The notes beneath the pieces are model-generated. The model saw nothing but the letters and a program-made list of their open reading frames with translations, made no database searches and had not been told where the DNA came from. Made by a program: the position numbers and the translations under genes. From contig NZ_FONG01000010.1 of the NCBI RefSeq assembly GCF_900112845.1, positions 186,001 to 250,000 of the forward strand: DNA of 64,000 nt, read 5' to 3'. The DNA is from Actinacidiphila alni. Its GTDB lineage: Bacteria; Actinomycetota; Actinomycetes; Streptomycetales; Streptomycetaceae. This document shows positions 57,039 to 64,000 of this stretch, one piece after another (the first letter of the stretch is position 1; each line of letters opens with the position of its first letter).

Positions 57039-57515
57039 TCACGCGTGGCGGGCGAGGTCCGCCGAGACGTTGTCCGCGAGCCGCCGCAGGAGCGTCATGG
57101 CGGCCTTGGTCTCCTCGGGCGAGAGGTTCATGGCGGCGCCGATCGCCGGCGGTACGTCGCGGGCCCGGTCCCGCAGCCGGTCGCCCTCCTCGGTGAGGTT
57201 GACGTGCACGGTCCGCTCGTCCCGGGCGCTGCGCTCGCGGCGCACCAGGCCGGCCGCCTCAAGCCGCTTGATCAGCGGAGTGAGGGTGCCGTAGTCGAGC
57301 TGGAGCGCGGCACCGACGTCCTTGATCGGGACGGCGCCGTGCTGCCAGAGCACCAGCATCACCAGATACTGCGGATAGGTGAGACCGAGGTCGTCGAGCA
57401 GCGGCCGGTAGCGGCTGGTGACCGCACGGGAGGCGGCATACAGCGCGAAGCAGAGCTGGTCGTCCAGGAGCAGCGTGAACTCGCGCTCTGCTGCTGCTTC
57501 TCGCGTGCGGTCCAT
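57039..57515 (-). CDS. MarR-family regulator, OhrR-like (redox-sensing Cys)
   Basis: A 158-residue winged-helix regulator. The OhrR signature is LLDDQLCFALYAASRAVTSRYRPLLDDLGLTYPQYLVMLVLW, where Cys22 is the peroxide-sensing residue and Tyr 26, 36 and 47 are of the kind that hold it. The DNA-binding part is IKDVGAALQLDYGTLTPLIKRLEAAGLVRRERSARDERTVHVNLTEEGD. OhrR proteins release DNA when Cys22 is oxidised by organic hydroperoxides. Usually an ohr peroxidase gene is adjacent; here the divergent neighbour is an HSL-type esterase. The start is ATG 57515. The promoter (TTGAAA, 17 nt, TAGGCT) abuts a 23-bp dyad. Confidence 0.9.
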   Translation of the reverse strand: MDRTREAAAEREFTLLLDDQLCFALYAASRAVTSRYRPLLDDLGLTYPQYLVMLVLWQHGAVPIKDVGAALQLDYGTLTPLIKRLEAAGLVRRERSARDERTVHVNLTEEGDRLRDRARDVPPAIGAAMNLSPEETKAAMTLLRRLADNVSADLARHA

Positions 57516-57574
57516 GGGGCGCGGCCCTCCTGGGGTGACGGGTAGGACATCGACCGTTACGACATCGACCTTTG

Positions 57575-57603
57575 AGCCTAGCTTTACTGGACGGCAATTT
57601 CAA
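57575..57603 (-). promoter_or_regulatory. Promoter of the OhrR-like gene
   Basis: On the minus strand: TTGAAA (57603-57598), 17-nt spacer, TAGGCT (57580-57575), about 60 nt from the ATG at 57515. The -35 directly touches the operator at 57604-57626. Confidence 0.6.
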
Positions 57604-57626
57604 CGTGCACATTTAACTTGTGCACG
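57604..57626. promoter_or_regulatory. Candidate OhrR-type operator
   Basis: CGTGCACA-TTTAACT-TGTGCACG: 8-bp perfect inverted arms, 7-bp A/T-rich centre. It separates the -35 boxes of two divergent promoters and overlaps the esterase -35, so a single bound dimer could repress both. Confidence 0.7.
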
Positions 57627-57646
57627 ATGTAATCGTGTCCTAGTCT
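57618..57646 (+). promoter_or_regulatory. Promoter of the esterase gene
   Basis: TTGTGC (57618-57623), 17-nt spacer, TAGTCT (57641-57646). The -35 lies inside the right arm of the dyad at 57604-57626. Confidence 0.55.
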
Positions 57647-57735
57647 TCTGGATGTGCGGACGACGCTTCCACCGAGCAGCATGGGAAGCGCCGGGCACAT
57701 GCACCGTCCGTCCCGTCGTGCGAGGAGTCCCCGTC

Positions 57736-58767
57736 ATGTCCGAACCCGCTTCCCGGCCCGCCGCAGAGTCCACGGCCACGCCCACGTCCACGTCCGCCGA
57801 CGCCGCGTCGTCACCCGCGGGACCCGTACTGGAGCCCGCCGCCGCCGAGTTCGCCGCCGCCACCGCCAATCCGCCGTATCTGTTCGACCTCGGCCCCGAG
57901 GCCGGCCGCAAGGCCGTCGACGAGGTGCAGTCGGGCGAGATCGCGGCGCCCGAGATCGACGAGGAGTGGGTGACCGTCCAGGGCGGGCCCACCGGCTCGG
58001 TGCGCGCGCGGATCGTCCGCCCCAAGGGCGCCACCGGCACGCTCCCGGTGATCGTCTACATCCACGGCGCCGGCTGGGTCTTCGGCAACGCCCGCACCCA
58101 CGACCGGCTGGTGCGCGAACTGGCCACCGGCGTCGGCGCCGCCGTGGTCTTCCCCGAGTACGACCTGTCCCCCGAGGCCCGCTACCCGGTCGCGATCGAG
58201 CAGAATTACGCGGTCGCCCGCTGGGTCGCCACCGACGGCGCGGCCAACGGCCTGGACGCCGCCCGTATCGCGGTCGCCGGGGATTCCGTCGGCGGCAACA
58301 TGGCGGCGGCGCTCACCTTGATGGCCAAGGACCGCGGCGATGTCCCGCTGGTGCAGCAGGTGCTCTTCTACCCGGTCACCGACGCGTCCTTCGACACCGG
58401 CTCCTACCGGCAGTTCGCGACCGGCTACTTCCTGCGGCGCGACGCCATGCAGTGGTTCTGGGACCAGTACACCACCGACCCCGCGCAGCGCGCCGAGATC
58501 ACCGCGTCGCCGCTGCGGGCGACCACGGAGCAGCTCGCCGGGCTGCCGCCGGCCCTGGTCGTCACCGGTGAGGCGGATGTGCTGCGCGACGAGGGCGAGG
58601 CGTACGCCGACAAGCTCCGGCAGGCGGGCGTCGCCGTCGCCGCGACCCGCTACCCCGCGATCATCCACGACTTCGTGATGCTCAACGCGCTGCGCGGCAC
58701 GAAGGCCGCCGAGGCCGCCATCGGCCAGGCGGTCGCGGCACTGCGCTCGGCGCTCGCCACGGGCTGA
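57736..58767 (+). CDS. HSL-family alpha/beta hydrolase (esterase/lipase)
   Basis: A 343-residue hydrolase. After a Ser/Thr/Pro/Ala-rich N-terminus (~35 residues) come the HSL oxyanion motif IHGAGWVFGN (110-119, usually HGGG), the nucleophile elbow VAGDSVGGNMA (Ser184), GEADVLRDEGEAYADKL with the catalytic Asp, and IIHDFVML with the catalytic His. It hydrolyses short-chain esters. GAGGAG precedes ATG 57736. It is divergent from the OhrR-like gene and shares its operator, which suggests induction by hydroperoxides or another reactive compound. A 40-bp palindrome follows. Confidence 0.93.
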   Translation: MSEPASRPAAESTATPTSTSADAASSPAGPVLEPAAAEFAAATANPPYLFDLGPEAGRKAVDEVQSGEIAAPEIDEEWVTVQGGPTGSVRARIVRPKGATGTLPVIVYIHGAGWVFGNARTHDRLVRELATGVGAAVVFPEYDLSPEARYPVAIEQNYAVARWVATDGAANGLDAARIAVAGDSVGGNMAAALTLMAKDRGDVPLVQQVLFYPVTDASFDTGSYRQFATGYFLRRDAMQWFWDQYTTDPAQRAEITASPLRATTEQLAGLPPALVVTGEADVLRDEGEAYADKLRQAGVAVAATRYPAIIHDFVMLNALRGTKAAEAAIGQAVAALRSALATG

Positions 58768-58780
58768 GCGCGGCGCCCCT

Positions 58781-58820
58781 ACGCCGGACCCGGCCGCCCG
58801 CGGGCGGCCGGGTCCGGCGT
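58781..58820. terminator. Bidirectional terminator: 40-bp perfect palindrome
   Basis: The arms 58781-58800 and 58801-58820 are perfect reverse complements with no spacer, followed by TTT. It lies 14 nt past the esterase stop and 23 nt before the end of the convergent membrane-protein gene. Confidence 0.85.
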
Positions 58821-58842
58821 TTGACGGCGGACAGGCCCGATG

Positions 58843-59865
58843 TCAGACCAGTGAACGGGCCAGCGAGCGGCCCCACATGCCCATGTGGCCGAACGCCTCG
58901 GGATGCCACACCCCGACCCCCAGCACCGGCACCACCAGCAGGATCGCCAGGACCAGCGAGGTCTCGCCGAGTGTCGACAGCTCGTAGCGCTCCACCAGGG
59001 TGCCCAGCACCATCAGGCTGAGGAAGACGACGGCGGCGAGCGCGAGCAGATCACCGACCGCGTAGACCGCCACGACCCCGGCGCCCGGGTGTTCCCAGCG
59101 CGCGTACGTGAAGCTGGTGCCGGCCAGTATCACCAGCAGGAGCAGGCAGCAGCCGGTCAGCACCGTCAGCCATGTCGTCCACTGCGGTGCCGGCGGCTTG
59201 CGGTCCTCGGGGGCGTCCTCCGCCGCTTCGGCGTCCCCGGCCGTCGCGGCGTCCTTCGCCTTGCTCAGCTTGGTGGCACCCGCGGGTACGGCGTCGGCGG
59301 GCGCCGGGCGGGCGCTGCCGATGGCGGCGCGGGCGGCGGCCATCTGGGTGTCGGAGGCATCGAGCCGCCGCCGGGCCGAGGCCAGCACCCGGTCGACCTC
59401 CCGCAGCCGGTTCTCGGTCGCGCCGGACTGGGGGTCGTCGGCGACGAGGACCGCGGCGGCAGAGCGGTCGCCCGCGACCGGGACGAGGGGCGGTGCCGGT
59501 CGCGGCCGGTGCCGGTCGCCCTCGCCGGACATGCGGCGGGCGACGATCGCCAGTTCCTCGGCAGCGTCCCGCTTGCCGCGGGCCGTGGTCAGCAGCGCTT
59601 CCGCCGCCACCAGGCGGTCCTGATGCTCCGCCAGGTCGCGGCGGCGCCGCCGTACGTCGACCGCGCCCGCGTCATTGGCCCGGCTCTCCAACTGGGCGCA
59701 CCACGCCTGGAGATCGGCCACGAGATTCATCAGCGTCTGGACCACGGCGGTGATGACGGTGAGCACCTCGCGCACGAGCACATGCCCGTGGTGTCCGTCG
59801 TCGTCCCCCGTGACCGATGGTGGTTCCGGCTCCGGCGCCCCGCCGGCCGGCTCCCCCTGCGACAT
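58843..59865 (-). CDS. Hypothetical membrane protein with coiled-coil N-terminal half
   Basis: A 340-residue protein of no recognised family. The first ~30 residues are acidic and Pro-rich, followed by a hydrophobic-helix-like LVREVLTVITAVVQTLMNLVADLQAW. A long charged helical region (~55-215) rich in Arg/Glu/Ala/Asp suggests a coiled coil (RRRRDLAEHQDRLVAAEALLTTARGKRDAAEELA). The C-terminal third has three or four membrane helices: WTTWLTVLTGCCLLLLVILAGTSF, AGVVAVYAVGDLLALAAVVFLSLMVLGTLV and TSLVLAILLVVPVLGVGVW. It is probably anchored in the membrane with a cytoplasmic coiled coil. ATG 59865 (MSQGEPAG) or ATG 59913 may be the start. It stands alone. Confidence 0.7.
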   Translation of the reverse strand: MSQGEPAGGAPEPEPPSVTGDDDGHHGHVLVREVLTVITAVVQTLMNLVADLQAWCAQLESRANDAGAVDVRRRRRDLAEHQDRLVAAEALLTTARGKRDAAEELAIVARRMSGEGDRHRPRPAPPLVPVAGDRSAAAVLVADDPQSGATENRLREVDRVLASARRRLDASDTQMAAARAAIGSARPAPADAVPAGATKLSKAKDAATAGDAEAAEDAPEDRKPPAPQWTTWLTVLTGCCLLLLVILAGTSFTYARWEHPGAGVVAVYAVGDLLALAAVVFLSLMVLGTLVERYELSTLGETSLVLAILLVVPVLGVGVWHPEAFGHMGMWGRSLARSLV

Positions 59866-60062
59866 CGAACTGCCCCCGTTCTCGACCGGCTCCCCGATGC
59901 CGCGCCGCGGCATCGGCAGTCCCCGGGACCCATCAGATCACCTGCGCCGGTGATCGGCCACCCTGTTTCGCGCGCCACGCCGGAGCGGTACGAGCACGGT
60001 CCGACCGCCGTTCGCGCCGGGCGCACGATGCGCGGCGCCGGGGGCTCCGGCGGGAACGTCCG

Positions 60063-60124
60063 GCGCCTCCCTGCCGGGGGATGGCGGTGACCGGAGGGGT
60101 GGGTCCGGTCCGGCAGGGAGGCGC
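60063..60124. terminator. Long-loop hairpin after the GH99-like gene
   Basis: GCGCCTCCCTGCCGG (60063-60077) pairs perfectly with 60110-60124 across a 32-nt G-rich loop, about 65 nt past the stop of the gene at 60190. It is either a terminator or an mRNA-stabilising structure. Confidence 0.55.
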
Positions 60125-60189
60125 TGTCAACGGGGTGGTCCGGCGCGGTGCCGCGCCGCGACCCGTGGGGGGATCGAGGGGAGGGCGGG

Positions 60190-61872
60190 TCAGTCGACGA
60201 TCAGGTCGAACTGCTCCCATCCGCCGATGGTCGCCCGATTGGCGATCAGCGCGCCCGCACCGGCGTTCTCGGCCGTCACGTACTGGTTGTTGGCCAGGGC
60301 GCGCAGGCTCACGGTGCCGTTGGAATTGTGGACGAGCTGGAAGGTCTCCCAAGGGCCGACCGAAGTGCGGTTGGCGATCAGCGCGGCGGCGCCCGCGTTC
60401 TCGGCGGTGACGATCAGATTGTTGGCGTGCGCCCGCAGTGCGATGGCGCCGCCGCCCGCGTCGAGCTGGTCGAACTTCTCCCAGGTGCCGATCGCGGTGC
60501 GGTTGGCGATCAGCGGTGAGGAGCCGGCGTTGTCGGCCGTCACGTAGTTGTTGTTGGCGCGGGCGCGCAGGCTGATCACCGTGCCGCTGCCGCTGCCGGG
60601 GTTGCCGATGACGGGTTGGGTGGGGCGGGTGGGGGTGAGGGGGATCTGCCCTTTGAGCATGCGGCCGCCGTCGCCGGTCAGGCGCAGGTAGTAGTCGGAG
60701 GAGCAGGCGGTGCCGTCCTCGTCGAGGGCGAGCATGCCGGAGTCGGCGGGGAGCCAGGCGGTGGATTCGGCGGTCTTGGCGATCTGGTTGCCCTCGTTGT
60801 ACTCGTCGAACATCGAGATGTAGACAGAGGCGACGCCGGCGCGTTTCATGTTGTAGAACTGCCGCCACATGAAGTCCCCGTGCGCCCGCTGCCGCAGCGA
60901 CACGGCACCGGGCAGCACGCAGGGCTGGTAGTCGATGCCGTGCGCGGCGCATTCGGCCAGGTCCGGGACGGTCGCCACGTTGTAGAAGTTGTCGGCGTCC
61001 CCGACGTTCCCGATCCGGCCCACCATCCACGGCGAGAGCATGTCGAAGGCGCGGTACACATCCCCGAACCCCGGCCGTGAATCACGGTCACCGGTCCGCC
61101 ACCACGTCGGCACACCCCCGATCACATAACACCCCTGCCCCTTGAACCAGTTCACGACATCCAGACACGGCGCGGGAGCCCAGGGCCGTTTGTCGTCGTT
61201 GAAGCCGAAGCCCCAGATACAGACGACGGGCTTGCCGTTCTGCTTGGCGTACGCCGAGGACGCGGTGTGCGCCTTCATCTTGCTGGTCCAGTCGGCCTTG
61301 ATCTCCGACTGCATGTTCGTCCAGTCGGTGACGTCGTACATGATGTAGAACTTCCGGCCGTGCGACTCCGCCGCACTCCGCACCTTCGCCGCCATCGCAT
61401 CCCGCGTCGGACCCTCCCCACCCGTCGGGTTGAACCGCTGGAGGGCGGCGGTGTCGATGCTGTTCTGCTGCATCCACAGGAAATGCGTGTCCACCGTCTG
61501 CTGGTCGTACGACGAGAACAGCGTCGCCGGCTGACCATTGCCGAGATTCGCGTAGGACGTGCGGTACGTCGCGGTGTAGTCGCGCATCTCCGGCCAGGCG
61601 ACGATGCCGGTGTTGGACGGCGAAGGGGCCTGGCCGGCGTTGGCGCTCCAGTGCCACCACGCGTTGATCGGGGCGCCGTCGCCAATGCAGGCGAACCAGC
61701 CCTGATAGCCGACCGTCACCTTGCCGACCACATCACCGGGACCGCTCGCGGCGGGCGCCGCGGCGGCGGTGGGCGAGGCCGACGCGGCCTTGGCAAGACC
61801 GAGGGCGGCGAGGGCCGCGGCGGACGTGCCGCCCGCGGTGACGCTCAACAACGTACGACGTGACACTGCCAT
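60190..61872 (-). CDS. Tat-exported GH71/GH99-like glycoside hydrolase with fascin-like beta-trefoil
   Basis: A 560-residue exported protein. The Tat signal is SRRTLLSVTAGG (residues 4-15) with an Ala-rich core ending ASASP. The catalytic domain (~48-395) is of the GH71/GH99-like type: VTVGYQGWFACIGDGAPINAWWHWS, SSYDQQTVDTHFLWMQQNSIDTAALQRF, FYIMYDVTDW, VVCIWGFGFND, GGVPTWWRTG, and VYISMFDEYNEGNQI (candidate catalytic Glu pair). The C-terminal ~130 residues contain three fascin-type trefoil repeats (SLRARANNNYVTADNAGSS and two relatives). It probably acts on an alpha-mannan or alpha-glucan outside the cell. ATG 61872. The 462-bp upstream region has no gene. Confidence 0.85.
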   Translation of the reverse strand: MAVSRRTLLSVTAGGTSAAALAALGLAKAASASPTAAAAPAASGPGDVVGKVTVGYQGWFACIGDGAPINAWWHWSANAGQAPSPSNTGIVAWPEMRDYTATYRTSYANLGNGQPATLFSSYDQQTVDTHFLWMQQNSIDTAALQRFNPTGGEGPTRDAMAAKVRSAAESHGRKFYIMYDVTDWTNMQSEIKADWTSKMKAHTASSAYAKQNGKPVVCIWGFGFNDDKRPWAPAPCLDVVNWFKGQGCYVIGGVPTWWRTGDRDSRPGFGDVYRAFDMLSPWMVGRIGNVGDADNFYNVATVPDLAECAAHGIDYQPCVLPGAVSLRQRAHGDFMWRQFYNMKRAGVASVYISMFDEYNEGNQIAKTAESTAWLPADSGMLALDEDGTACSSDYYLRLTGDGGRMLKGQIPLTPTRPTQPVIGNPGSGSGTVISLRARANNNYVTADNAGSSPLIANRTAIGTWEKFDQLDAGGGAIALRAHANNLIVTAENAGAAALIANRTSVGPWETFQLVHNSNGTVSLRALANNQYVTAENAGAGALIANRATIGGWEQFDLIVD

Positions 61873-62334
61873 GGGGGGACTCCGTACGGCGACGCGCGGC
61901 GGGGGTGCCGCGCGTATCGGTGGGCTGAGTGTGGGGGGTCATACTGTTCGCGGTGGGCGGCGTTCAACAGATGAACTCAGTGCTGACCGACGGGTTAGCC
62001 GGCTGCCATCCCTGCTCGATGGTCGTTTGCGTTTGTTTGCGCTGGCTTGCGTTGGGAAACGACGCGTGCGGTCCTCTCACACACGTCACGCGAAGCACTT
62101 GTGCATGAGTGGTTCCGGCACGCAGCGATTCAACTGCTGAACCAAACATTGCGTCAAGGCTCCGGACCCGATCGGACGTTTATCCGGAAAAGTGCCAATC
62201 ATCCGCAGTAGGACGGGAGTTGAACGCTCTGTTCAATGCCGAAAGGTCGGACGACCGACTTCAGAGGATGGCGGCAGGGCGGTGGCCGGCAGAGCGCCGC
62301 ACGGCGGAGCGGCGCACAAGAAGAGGGGGCGGCG
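61873..62334. other. Intergenic region (462 bp) with repeated GTTCA-N5-TGAAC dyads
   Basis: No gene is supported. It is A+T-richer than its flanks. GTTCA-ACAGA-TGAAC (61962-61976) and TTCA-ACTGC-TGAA (62129-62141) share half-sites and 5-bp spacing; TTGAAC-GCTCT-GTTCAA (62220-62236) has the arms in opposite order. GTTTGCG-type direct repeats occur at about 62024-62052. This is a probable regulatory region of the GH99-like gene. Confidence 0.45.
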
Positions 62335-62619
62335 TCACGCGGACAGCGCCTGCTCCTGCCCGTCCGCTCCGCCCTCGTCGGGCGCGCAGGCCGCGGCCAG
62401 GACGTCCAGCGACATGCCGAGCGCGGCGGCGAGCGCCACCACGGTGAAGAAGGCCGGTGTCGGCGCCCGGCCGGTCTCAATCTTGCGCAGGGTCTCCGCG
62501 GAGACCCCGGCGGCCGCGGCCACGTCCACCATGCTGCGGTCGCCGCGTGCCGCACGCAGCAGCGCGCCGAAGCGCTCACCGCGGGCGCGCTCCTCGGGGG
62601 TCAGGGGTGTTCTCACCAT
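62335..62619 (-). CDS. Small XRE-family transcriptional regulator
   Basis: A 94-residue protein that is mostly a helix-turn-helix domain: RFGALLRAARGDRSMVDVAAAAGVSAETLRKIETGRAPTPAFFTVVALAAALGMSLDVLAA. The C-terminus is short and acidic. ATG 62619 is only 7 nt from the 22-bp palindrome at 62627-62648, which includes a TATTAGTAT -10-like sequence, so the mRNA may be leaderless and autoregulated. It is divergent from the methionine aminopeptidase gene and is its likely local regulator. Confidence 0.87.
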   Translation of the reverse strand: MVRTPLTPEERARGERFGALLRAARGDRSMVDVAAAAGVSAETLRKIETGRAPTPAFFTVVALAAALGMSLDVLAAACAPDEGGADGQEQALSA

Positions 62620-62626
62620 GCCCGTG

Positions 62627-62648
62627 ATACTAATACCGGTATAAGTAT
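62627..62648. promoter_or_regulatory. 22-bp operator palindrome between XRE regulator and map genes
   Basis: Sequence ATACTAATACCGGTATAAGTAT; the only asymmetric positions are the sixth base from each end. It is A+T-rich in a GC-rich genome, and overlaps -10-like elements in both directions. Confidence 0.75.
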
Positions 62649-62705
62649 TGGGTCACATCGCGGTCGGACGGGTCCGGCCGCGCGCAAGCCGAGGAGTGGC
62701 GGGAC

Positions 62706-63473
62706 ATGGTGGAGATCAAGACCGACGCGGCGCTGGACGCGATGCGCGAGGCCGGGCGCGTCGTGGCGCAGGCGCTCGCGGCGGCGCGGGAAGCGGCGGC
62801 CGTGGGCGTACGGCTGCGGGAGCTGGACGAGGCGGCCCGCGCCGTCCTGGACGAGGCGGGCGCCGGCTCGCCCTTCCTCGGCTACCAGCCGTCCTTCGCG
62901 CCGACCCCCTTTCCCGCGGTGCTCTGCGCCTCGGTCAACGACGCGGTCGCGCACGGCATCCCCGACGACTACCGGCTGCGCGACGGCGATCTGGTGAGCA
63001 TCGACTGCGGCGCGGAGCTGGACGGCTGGACCGGCGACGCGGCCGTCAGCTTCATCGTGGGCACCGCGCGCCCGGCGGACGTCGAATTGATCGCCGCCAC
63101 CCGGCGCGCCCTGGACGCGGGCATCGCGGCGGCCGTCGTCGGCCACCGGATCGGGGACATCTCGCACGCGATCGGGTCGGCGGCCCGCGCGGCCCGCTGT
63201 GGCATGCCCGCGGACTTCGGCGGCCACGGCATCGGCCGCCGGATGCACGAGGACCCGCACGTGCCGGGCCGCGGCCGGCCGGGGCGCGGTTTCCCGCTCC
63301 GCCACGGCCTGGCGCTGGCCATCGAACCGATGCTGATGGCCGGCGGCAGCGACACCTACCGTACGGACGCCGACGGCTGGACACTGCGCACCGTCGACGG
63401 CAGCCGCGCCGCGCACATCGAGCACACCATCGCGGTCACCGAGCAGGGTCCGCGCATCCTCACACTGCTCTGA
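62706..63473 (+). CDS. map: Type I methionyl aminopeptidase
   Basis: A 255-residue cytoplasmic enzyme that removes N-terminal Met from new proteins. All five metal ligands are visible: Asp in LVSIDCGAELDG, Asp in WTGDAAVSF, His in GGHGIGRRMHEDPHV, Glu in LALAIEPML and Glu in AHIEHTIAVTE. It is the short form without the N-terminal SH3-binding extension. GAGGAG is 10 nt before ATG 62706. It is not in the usual ribosomal-protein (secY-adk-map) setting but beside its own XRE regulator, so it is probably a conditional second copy. Confidence 0.93.
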   Translation: MVEIKTDAALDAMREAGRVVAQALAAAREAAAVGVRLRELDEAARAVLDEAGAGSPFLGYQPSFAPTPFPAVLCASVNDAVAHGIPDDYRLRDGDLVSIDCGAELDGWTGDAAVSFIVGTARPADVELIAATRRALDAGIAAAVVGHRIGDISHAIGSAARAARCGMPADFGGHGIGRRMHEDPHVPGRGRPGRGFPLRHGLALAIEPMLMAGGSDTYRTDADGWTLRTVDGSRAAHIEHTIAVTEQGPRILTLL

Positions 63474-63717
63474 GCGCCGCGGCGGCGGACGGTCCCCGCC
63501 CCACGTCCGGAACGGGCGGCGCTACGGGCAGTTTGGCCAACCGCCACACACGGCACCCGCGGTAACCCCCGTTGACCTGTGCCTTCGTCCGACCGGTCCG
63601 GGCCACACCGGGCAGTTTGTTGTTTGTTATGGGCCGGTCCCTGTCAAAGTGGCGTTGGTATAACTCTTCCACGGGCAAAACCGGGCACGCCGTGCCCGGA
63701 CCGGTGAGAGTCAGGTG

Positions 63718-64000
63718 GTGACCGTGCGAGCGCAAGAACGCCAGCACCGCATCCTCGCGCTCGCGCGCCACCAGGGCCAGGTCGAGGTCACCTTGATGGC
63801 CGCCGACCTGAAGGTGGCGCCGGAGACGATCCGGCGCGATCTCGGTGTGCTGGAGAGCCGGGGCCTGGTCCGCCGTACCTACGGCGGCGCCTACCCCGTG
63901 GAGGGCGCGGGTTTCGAGACCGACCTCGCCCAGCGGGTCACGCTGCACGTCGCCGACAAGCGGCGGATCGCGGCCGAGGCGGTCAAGCTGCTCGGCGAGG
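63718..64000 (+). CDS. DeoR-family transcriptional regulator (5' part)
   Basis: The first 94 residues of a DeoR-type regulator; the rest lies beyond the window. The N-terminal helix-turn-helix reads RAQERQHRILALARHQGQVEVTLMAADLKVAPETIRRDLGVLESRGLVRRTYGGAYPVEG, which includes the family signature VAPETIRRDL..LE..G...R..GGA. The effector domain begins at FETDLAQRVTLHVADKRRIAAEAVKLL. Such proteins usually repress sugar or nucleoside catabolic operons and sense a phosphorylated sugar. The start is uncertain among GTG 63715, 63718 and 63724. A TATAAC box at 63659-63664 may be its -10. Confidence 0.88.
   Translation, partial: MTVRAQERQHRILALARHQGQVEVTLMAADLKVAPETIRRDLGVLESRGLVRRTYGGAYPVEGAGFETDLAQRVTLHVADKRRIAAEAVKLLGE

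Noticed and set aside
63641..63664. CTGTCA...TATAAC as a full promoter of the DeoR gene
   Set aside because: The spacing is only about 12 nt. TATAAC alone may be a -10 box, so it is mentioned only in the gene entry.

Overview
The window looks like chromosomal DNA of a Streptomyces-type actinomycete (Streptomycetaceae). The G+C content is very high and third codon positions are strongly G/C-biased. Genes start with ATG or GTG and many overlap by ATGA or GTGA. The markers fit too: an SsgA-like sporulation protein, a WhiB-family iron-sulfur regulator, many Tat-exported or Sec-exported polysaccharide hydrolases with CBM2 or ricin-type lectin modules, and rare TTA leucine codons at the 5' ends of two secreted hydrolase genes. 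I saw no rRNA, tRNA, CRISPR array, insertion sequence or phage gene.

Layout. (1) 1-9.4 kb: the end of a muconolactone isomerase gene, then a sugar-catabolic island. It has an L-rhamnose mutarotase, two candidate LacI-type operators, a four-gene coupled operon (sugar isomerase, LacI regulator, E1-alpha and E1-beta of a 2-oxo acid or acetoin dehydrogenase), a Tat-exported alpha-L-rhamnosidase-like enzyme and a Tat-exported beta-propeller glycosidase. (2) 9.6-10.7 kb: a secreted GH75 chitosanase with a TTA codon. (3) 10.8-17.9 kb: the conserved but functionally unknown STM4011-STM4015 set (two radical SAM enzymes, a sulfatase-fold hydrolase, an ATP-grasp-like protein, a leucine-rich-repeat protein), with a divergent pair encoding a small protein and a DUF6745 protein. 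This is the best candidate in the window for an undescribed system. (4) 18-26 kb: housekeeping and stress genes (SsgA-like, DoxX, DUF4236, YbdK-type carboxylate-amine ligase, YeaQ-type membrane protein, RecQ, WhiB, DUF1232), an orphan xylose-type binding lipoprotein and a shortened DUF1206 membrane protein. (5) 26.4-35.5 kb: a glycosyltransferase, a P1-family self-processing peptidase, glycogen debranching enzyme GlgX, a DJ-1/PfpI plus DUF5709 pair, and an M20 peptidase plus YfcC-type transporter pair. (6) 35.9-45 kb: a secreted GH76 mannanase, an SDR/TetR divergon with clear operators, a 2-hydroxyacid dehydrogenase, a SnoaL-like protein, nitric oxide synthase oxygenase, RNase H, an acetyltransferase, a 20-bp tandem repeat array and a lipoprotein. 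(7) 45-54.5 kb: a secreted G1 glutamic peptidase, a modular GH59 enzyme with a TTA codon, a His-rich methyltransferase, an XRE-cupin regulator divergent from an MFS exporter, and an MmyB-type regulator divergent from an SDR. (8) 54.5-62 kb: a hexanucleotide repeat, a xylan-degrading pair (CE4 deacetylase and GH11 xylanase, both with CBM2b), an OhrR-like regulator divergent from an HSL-type esterase, a membrane protein and a GH99-like secreted enzyme with a fascin-like trefoil. (9) 62.3-64 kb: an XRE regulator divergent from a methionine aminopeptidase around a 22-bp palindrome, then the start of a DeoR regulator.

How it works together: most accessory content is for external polysaccharide use (rhamnosides, chitosan, mannan, galactosides, xylan). 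Each locus has its own local repressor and operator, and two hydrolases are probably tied to development through bldA. Strong GC-rich hairpins separate most convergent units. Positions and motifs were read by eye. Family names come from recognised motifs, not from database searches.
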